Shown here piece after piece: positions 6,570 to 9,415 of a DNA stretch of 9,415 nt. Source of the stretch: Candidatus Rifleibacteriota bacterium (GTDB lineage Bacteria; Riflebacteria; Ozemobacteria; Ozemobacterales; Ozemobacteraceae); the NCBI GenBank assembly GCA_022704885.1, contig JAKJFO010000162.1, positions 1-9,415 of the forward strand. The letters run 5' to 3'. Position 1 is the first letter of the stretch, and each line of letters opens with the position of its first letter. A program made the translations under genes and the position numbers. Below the pieces are notes generated by a model that was given only the letters and a program-made list of their open reading frames with translations, was not told the DNA's origin and made no database searches.

Positions 6570-6601
6570 CTCGACAAGGTCGAGGTGAAAAGGTTTATAA
6601 T
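6570..6601 (+). promoter_or_regulatory. Candidate promoter and dyad operator of the aldo/keto reductase gene
   Basis: A perfect -10 TATAAT lies at 6596-6601, about 25 bases before the gene's start. TCGACA (6571-6576), one mismatch from TTGACA, lies 19 bases upstream, a slightly long spacing. The -35 region is inside a perfect inverted repeat, CTCGAC-AAG-GTCGAG (6570-6584), in a good position for a repressor or activator site. Alternatively it is a chance dyad. Confidence 0.4.
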
Positions 6602-6615
6602 AACAAAAAAAATAT

Positions 6616-6620
6616 GGAGA
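6616..6620 (+). promoter_or_regulatory. Ribosome binding site fixing the start at 6626
   Basis: GGAGA lies five bases before the ATG at 6626, which begins Met-Lys-Thr-Gln-Lys-Leu-Gly, a typical aldo/keto reductase N-terminus. In-frame upstream starts (6563, 6614) would overlap the promoter or this site. Confidence 0.7.
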
Positions 6621-6625
6621 CAGTC

Positions 6626-7579
6626 ATGAAAACGCAAAAACTGGGTCAAACGGGAATCGAAGTCAGTCTTCTTGGCCTTGGAACTCTTACCATGAGCCCG
6701 ATGCAGCGCGGTCTCGACCTTGCCAGCGGTGCTGCCGTCATTTTGCATGCGCTCGCAAGAGGCATCACCTTTATCGATACAGCTCAGATGTATGGCTCTT
6801 ATCCTCAGGTCGCCGCTGCCCTGAGCCAATGGAAGGGGCCGGCGCCAATTGTCGCTTCAAAGTCTGCTGCGAGCACGCGCGAAGCCATGCAGGCGGCCGT
6901 CGCCGAATGTCTGCAGCAGACAGGCAAGTCGACAATCGATGTGTTTTTGCTGCATGCCGTGCGCGATGCAGTCGACATCGAGGCACGTCGCAGTGCTCTT
7001 GCTTATCTGCGCGAAGCACGCGAAAGAGGCATGATCAGAGCGGTTGGTGCGAGTTCGCATTCTGCGAAAACCATAGACATTCTTGCCAGTACTGAAGGTA
7101 TAGAAGTTCTGCATCCTATGTACAATCGCGACGGTATTGGTATTCTCGATGCATCTCTAGACGAAATGACCGATATTCTCAAACGCGCCCGCAATCGCGG
7201 TATTGGCATTTATGCCATGAAACCGCTTGGTGGTGGGCATCTGCGTAATGATGCCGCTGCGGCATTACGCTGGCTGTTCGCGTCACAGGCTGTCGATGCG
7301 GCTGTTGTCGGTATGACCAGCTGCGACGAGGTTGATATGAATGTCAGACTGGCGAATAATGAGTCGGTAGATGACGAGTTTGCTCGCCAGGTTGCCGGTC
7401 GCGAGCGCCGTCTGTTCATCAATACCGGAATCTGTGTCAGCTGCAACGCCTGCGTTAATACCTGTCAGCAGGGCGCATTGCAGCCTGGCGAAAAATCACC
7501 GGTTATCGACCATTCACGCTGTATTCTCTGCGGTTACTGCGCTCCGGTCTGCCCGAAGTTCGCGATCAGAATTGTTTAG
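6626..7579 (+). CDS. Aldo/keto reductase fused to a 2[4Fe-4S] ferredoxin domain
   Basis: This 317-residue cytoplasmic oxidoreductase has an aldo/keto reductase barrel (about 1-255) and a short C-terminal bacterial ferredoxin domain (about 262-315). The barrel keeps the catalytic tetrad Asp51, Tyr56, Lys79 and His110. It also has the family's Gly-Leu-Gly near 17-19 and the Met-Lys-Pro-Leu-Gly-Gly-Gly turn near 198-204. The ferredoxin part has two complete four-cysteine sets. The first is Cys270, 273, 276 and 280. The second is Cys299, 302, 305 and 309, followed by Pro310. Members with this architecture (COG1453-like predicted oxidoreductases) are common in anaerobes, but their substrates are mostly unknown. 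Electrons could pass between a nicotinamide cofactor and iron-sulfur partners. The gene stands alone, divergent from the STAS gene and convergent with the pyrophosphatase gene. There is no U-rich terminator on its own strand. Confidence 0.9.
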   Translation: MKTQKLGQTGIEVSLLGLGTLTMSPMQRGLDLASGAAVILHALARGITFIDTAQMYGSYPQVAAALSQWKGPAPIVASKSAASTREAMQAAVAECLQQTGKSTIDVFLLHAVRDAVDIEARRSALAYLREARERGMIRAVGASSHSAKTIDILASTEGIEVLHPMYNRDGIGILDASLDEMTDILKRARNRGIGIYAMKPLGGGHLRNDAAAALRWLFASQAVDAAVVGMTSCDEVDMNVRLANNESVDDEFARQVAGRERRLFINTGICVSCNACVNTCQQGALQPGEKSPVIDHSRCILCGYCAPVCPKFAIRIV

Positions 7580-7616
7580 TCACCTCTTTGTCAGTGAGAT
7601 CAGCAAAGAACTGGCA

Positions 7617-7647
7617 TAAAAACAGCCCCTGCGCAGGCAGGGGCTGT
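7617..7647 (-). terminator. Rho-independent terminator of the pyrophosphatase gene
   Basis: A perfect 11-bp GC-rich stem (arms 7622-7632 and 7637-7647) encloses a four-base loop. On the minus strand it is followed by a run of T (complement of A 7617-7622). It sits about 30 bases past the pyrophosphatase stop. On the plus strand the hairpin lacks a T run, so it would at best slow transcripts arriving from the reductase gene. Confidence 0.88.
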
Positions 7648-7675
7648 CATTGATAAACGGCTGTTTAAGGACTTA

Positions 7676-9415
7676 TTACATTCCTTCGAAACCACCTGAG
7701 GTTTCAGTTGTGGTTTTGGCCGGTTCTTCTTTGGGCTCTTCTTTAGGCTCTTCTTTGACTGGCTCTTCTTTGGGCTCGTCGGCCGGTTTCGCTTCACTGC
7801 CGGTTTCGATAGCGTCAAAACCGCCGGTTGCAGCTGCCGGTTCTTCCTTTTTTTCTTCGATCGCATCGAAGCCGCCAGAGAATCCGCCTTCGGCTGGTTT
7901 GTCCGCCGGTTTTTCTTCGATTGCGTCAAATCCACCTGAAAAGCCACCTTCGGCCGGTTTGTCTGCTGGCTTGTCGGCCGGTGCCGGTGTGGTGTCAGCT
8001 GGCAGAGGCTTGATTTCGCCCGGTTGTACTTCAGGAACTTTTGGAGTCTGAACGCTTGCGGCAGCATCGTCTTCGTTCGGCAGATAGATGTCTTCAGTGC
8101 CCATGAGCGGGTCTTCGAAGATCGAACTGTTTTTTGCCGCACCGGGAACTTCGGTCAGGCTGGGCAAAGTTACTTCGCGTGCGCTCAGGCGCTTGTTGAA
8201 TTCTTCTTTGTAAGAGACTTCGGTGGGGTTGAAGCCGAAATAGAACTGGATCGTCGGGGCGTAAGAAACGGTCAGACCGGCTACGACAACGGCAACCATG
8301 CTCATCAGCTTGATCAGGATGTTGAGAGACGGACCGGAAGTGTCTTTGAAAGGATCGCCGACGGTGTCGCCGACAACGGTAGCCTTGTGGTTATCAGAAC
8401 CTTTGCCGCCAAGGTTTCCCGCTTCAACGTATTTCTTGGCGTTATCCCAGGCCCCACCCGAGTTGGCCATCATGATGGCAACTGCGAAACCACAGGCGAG
8501 ACCGCCGACCAGCATACCGATGATGCCGCCAACTCCGAGAACCAGACCGACGATGATCGGGGTGATGATAGCAAGCAGGCTGGGAGCCAGCATTTCTCTC
8601 TGGGCGCCCTTGGTTGAAATTGCGACGCATGATGCGTAGTCAGCTTTGGCACCCTTGTCGCCCTTAAGCAGGCCGGGGATTTCCTTGAACTGACGTCTGA
8701 CTTCTTCGACCATGCTGTGAGCGGCACGGCCGACTGCTTTCATGGTCATCGCGCAGAACGCGAAAACCAGCATGGCACCAAGGAACACGCCGACAAGCAC
8801 GAGCGGGTTCATCAGAGTGACGTTGTAGTAGGCCATGAAGTCGGCCATACTTGCTTTGGCTATCGGAACCGCTTTTTCGGGGCTGACGAAAATGTAGCTG
8901 TCGAGCTGGGATTCACTGAATTTGGCGATGCGCAGAAGGCTGATGCGAAGCTCTTCGATATAGGCGCCAAGCAGAGCCATGGCAGTCAGAGCGGCTGAAC
9001 CGATGGCGAAACCCTTTCCGGTGGCCGCGGTAGTGTTGCCGAGAGAGTCGAGAGCGTCAGTGCGTTTGCGCACTTCCGGGCCCATTTCTGACATTTCGGC
9101 GTTGCCGCCAGCGTTGTCGGCGATTGGACCGTAAGCGTCGGTGGCCAGAGTTATGCCGAGCGTCGAGAGCATACCGACTGCGGCAATGCCGATGCCATAG
9201 AGACCCATCGAAGGATCGGCGAAACCATTGGCGAAGCCGTAGGCAAGAATGATGCCGAGGCCGACGGTGACGACCGGAATACCAGTCGACATCATACCGG
9301 TTGCCAGACCTTCGATGATGACGGTGGCGGGGCCGGTGGTGGCCTGTCCGGCTACTTCCTGCGTTGGCGGGTAGTCGCCGGAGGTGTAGTATTCAGTTGC
9401 CCAGCCGATGATGAT
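7676..9415 (-). CDS. hppA: Membrane-bound ion-translocating pyrophosphatase (C-terminal part, with long repeat tail)
   Basis: The gene runs off the window edge. The 579 residues visible cover the second half of a polytopic enzyme that couples pyrophosphate hydrolysis to H+ and/or Na+ export. Family blocks seen in order are Gly-Trp-Ala-Thr-Glu-Tyr-Tyr-Thr at the edge, [22 protein letters not shown] (9040-9011), and [15 protein letters not shown] (8371-8327). Ala and Gly at the two positions that carry Lys and Thr in K+-independent enzymes mark the K+-dependent type. The H+ versus Na+ determinants lie outside the window. After the last conserved helix (about 8325-8267) come about 195 extra residues (8266-7679), acidic and Pro/Lys/Glu-rich, with repeats and a final Gly-Gly-Phe-Glu-Gly-Met. 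Two stop codons (TAATAA) end the gene, ahead of the terminator. The enzyme call is certain; the tail's role is unknown. Confidence 0.96.
   Translation of the reverse strand: MIIGWATEYYTSGDYPPTQEVAGQATTGPATVIIEGLATGMMSTGIPVVTVGLGIILAYGFANGFADPSMGLYGIGIAAVGMLSTLGITLATDAYGPIADNAGGNAEMSEMGPEVRKRTDALDSLGNTTAATGKGFAIGSAALTAMALLGAYIEELRISLLRIAKFSESQLDSYIFVSPEKAVPIAKASMADFMAYYNVTLMNPLVLVGVFLGAMLVFAFCAMTMKAVGRAAHSMVEEVRRQFKEIPGLLKGDKGAKADYASCVAISTKGAQREMLAPSLLAIITPIIVGLVLGVGGIIGMLVGGLACGFAVAIMMANSGGAWDNAKKYVEAGNLGGKGSDNHKATVVGDTVGDPFKDTSGPSLNILIKLMSMVAVVVAGLTVSYAPTIQFYFGFNPTEVSYKEEFNKRLSAREVTLPSLTEVPGAAKNSSIFEDPLMGTEDIYLPNEDDAAASVQTPKVPEVQPGEIKPLPADTTPAPADKPADKPAEGGFSGGFDAIEEKPADKPAEGGFSGGFDAIEEKKEEPAAATGGFDAIETGSEAKPADEPKEEPVKEEPKEEPKEEPAKTTTETSGGFEGM
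7721..7771 (-). repeat. Lys-Glu-Glu-Pro repeats in the pyrophosphatase tail
   Basis: Four Lys-Glu-Glu-Pro units (three directly adjacent, one separated by a Val) sit near the C-terminus, giving a 12-bp period in the DNA. They probably form an extended charged spacer between the last Gly-Gly-Phe-Asp-Ala-Ile-Glu motif and the terminal Gly-Gly-Phe-Glu-Gly-Met. Confidence 0.8.
7850..7969 (-). repeat. Tandem 60-bp repeat encoding two identical 20-residue units
   Basis: Two adjacent units (7969-7910 and 7909-7850) encode the same 20 residues, Pro-Ala-Asp-Lys-Pro-Ala-Glu followed by [13 protein letters not shown]. The DNA copies differ at 12 of 60 positions by my count, all silent. A third partial copy, Gly-Gly-Phe-Asp-Ala-Ile-Glu, follows at 7825-7805, and the protein ends with the related Gly-Gly-Phe-Glu. 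Confidence 0.9.

Larger units (their letters stand above)
6486..6625. other. Divergent intergenic region between STAS and aldo/keto reductase genes
   Basis: This 140-bp region must carry the start signals for both divergent genes. Towards the STAS gene, the minus strand has a perfect -35-like TTGACA (6543-6538) but only a poor -10 at the right distance. Another option is TTGCCA (6555-6550), 15 bases from TATTAA (6534-6529). Between them lie the 10-base palindrome TTAAGCTTAA (6523-6532) and the outer arms TTGAC (6518-6522) and GTCAA (6539-6543). Towards the reductase there is a clearer -10 with a dyad over its -35 region. No RNA gene or ORF of its own is seen. Confidence 0.5.

Noticed and set aside
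7850..7969. Tandem repeats as a CRISPR or mobile-element signature
   Set aside because: The units are directly adjacent with no spacers, remain in the gene's frame and encode identical peptides, so they are protein repeats.
7600..8142. 180-codon Lys/Arg-rich minus-strand frame across the pyrophosphatase tail
   Set aside because: It is an out-of-frame reading of the repetitive tail, so its basic repeats are a by-product. It also runs through the terminator hairpin.
7650..8617. Plus-strand open frames (7650-8051 and 8024-8617) opposite the pyrophosphatase
   Set aside because: They mirror the codon structure and repeats of the well-supported minus-strand gene and have no recognisable domains or good ribosome sites.

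Overview
The window reads as bacterial chromosome, about 50% GC by eye, from an organism with a Gram-negative-type envelope. The signs are a lipoprotein with a lipobox, type IV pilin-like proteins, and a membrane pyrophosphatase of the K+-dependent type. A ferredoxin-fused aldo/keto reductase fits an anaerobic or fermentative metabolism. The mix of unusual prepilin-like proteins, SpoIIE/STAS signalling and a membrane pyrophosphatase recalls deep-branching uncultured phyla such as Candidatus Riflebacteria. That placement is a guess from gene style and cannot be settled here.

Region 1 (1-3563, + strand) starts with a roughly 115-nt leader behind a plausible extended -10 promoter. Three tightly overlapping genes follow (218-1684, 1678-2208, 2205-3563), each beginning with a type III (prepilin-type) signal. 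They look like minor pseudopilins of a type IV pilus or type II secretion-like machine. The first and third carry very long C-terminal regions that do not match ordinary pseudopilins.

Region 2 (3564-6485) looks like a signalling module. It holds a FecR-domain lipoprotein (3628-4236), a CHASE2-SpoIIE/PP2C membrane phosphatase (4260-6134), and, convergent with only 3 bases between, a small STAS-domain anti-sigma-antagonist-like protein read from a TTG start (6485-6138). The likely logic is partner switching: an envelope signal is sensed through FecR/CHASE2, and the phosphatase then acts on the STAS protein. No anti-sigma kinase or sigma factor is in the window, so the circuit is incomplete here.

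Region 3 (6486-9415) opens with a 140-bp divergent intergenic stretch holding two dyads. An aldo/keto reductase fused to a 2[4Fe-4S] ferredoxin domain follows (6626-7579, +). Last is the C-terminal part of a membrane-bound ion-translocating pyrophosphatase (9415-7676, -), which runs off the window edge and ends at a clear rho-independent terminator. Its most unusual property is a roughly 195-residue acidic, Pro/Lys/Glu-rich, repetitive tail after the last conserved transmembrane helix. The tail includes a perfect 20-residue tandem repeat whose DNA copies differ only at silent positions.

The observations most worth following are the pyrophosphatase tail, the FecR/CHASE2-phosphatase/STAS module and the oversized pseudopilin trio.
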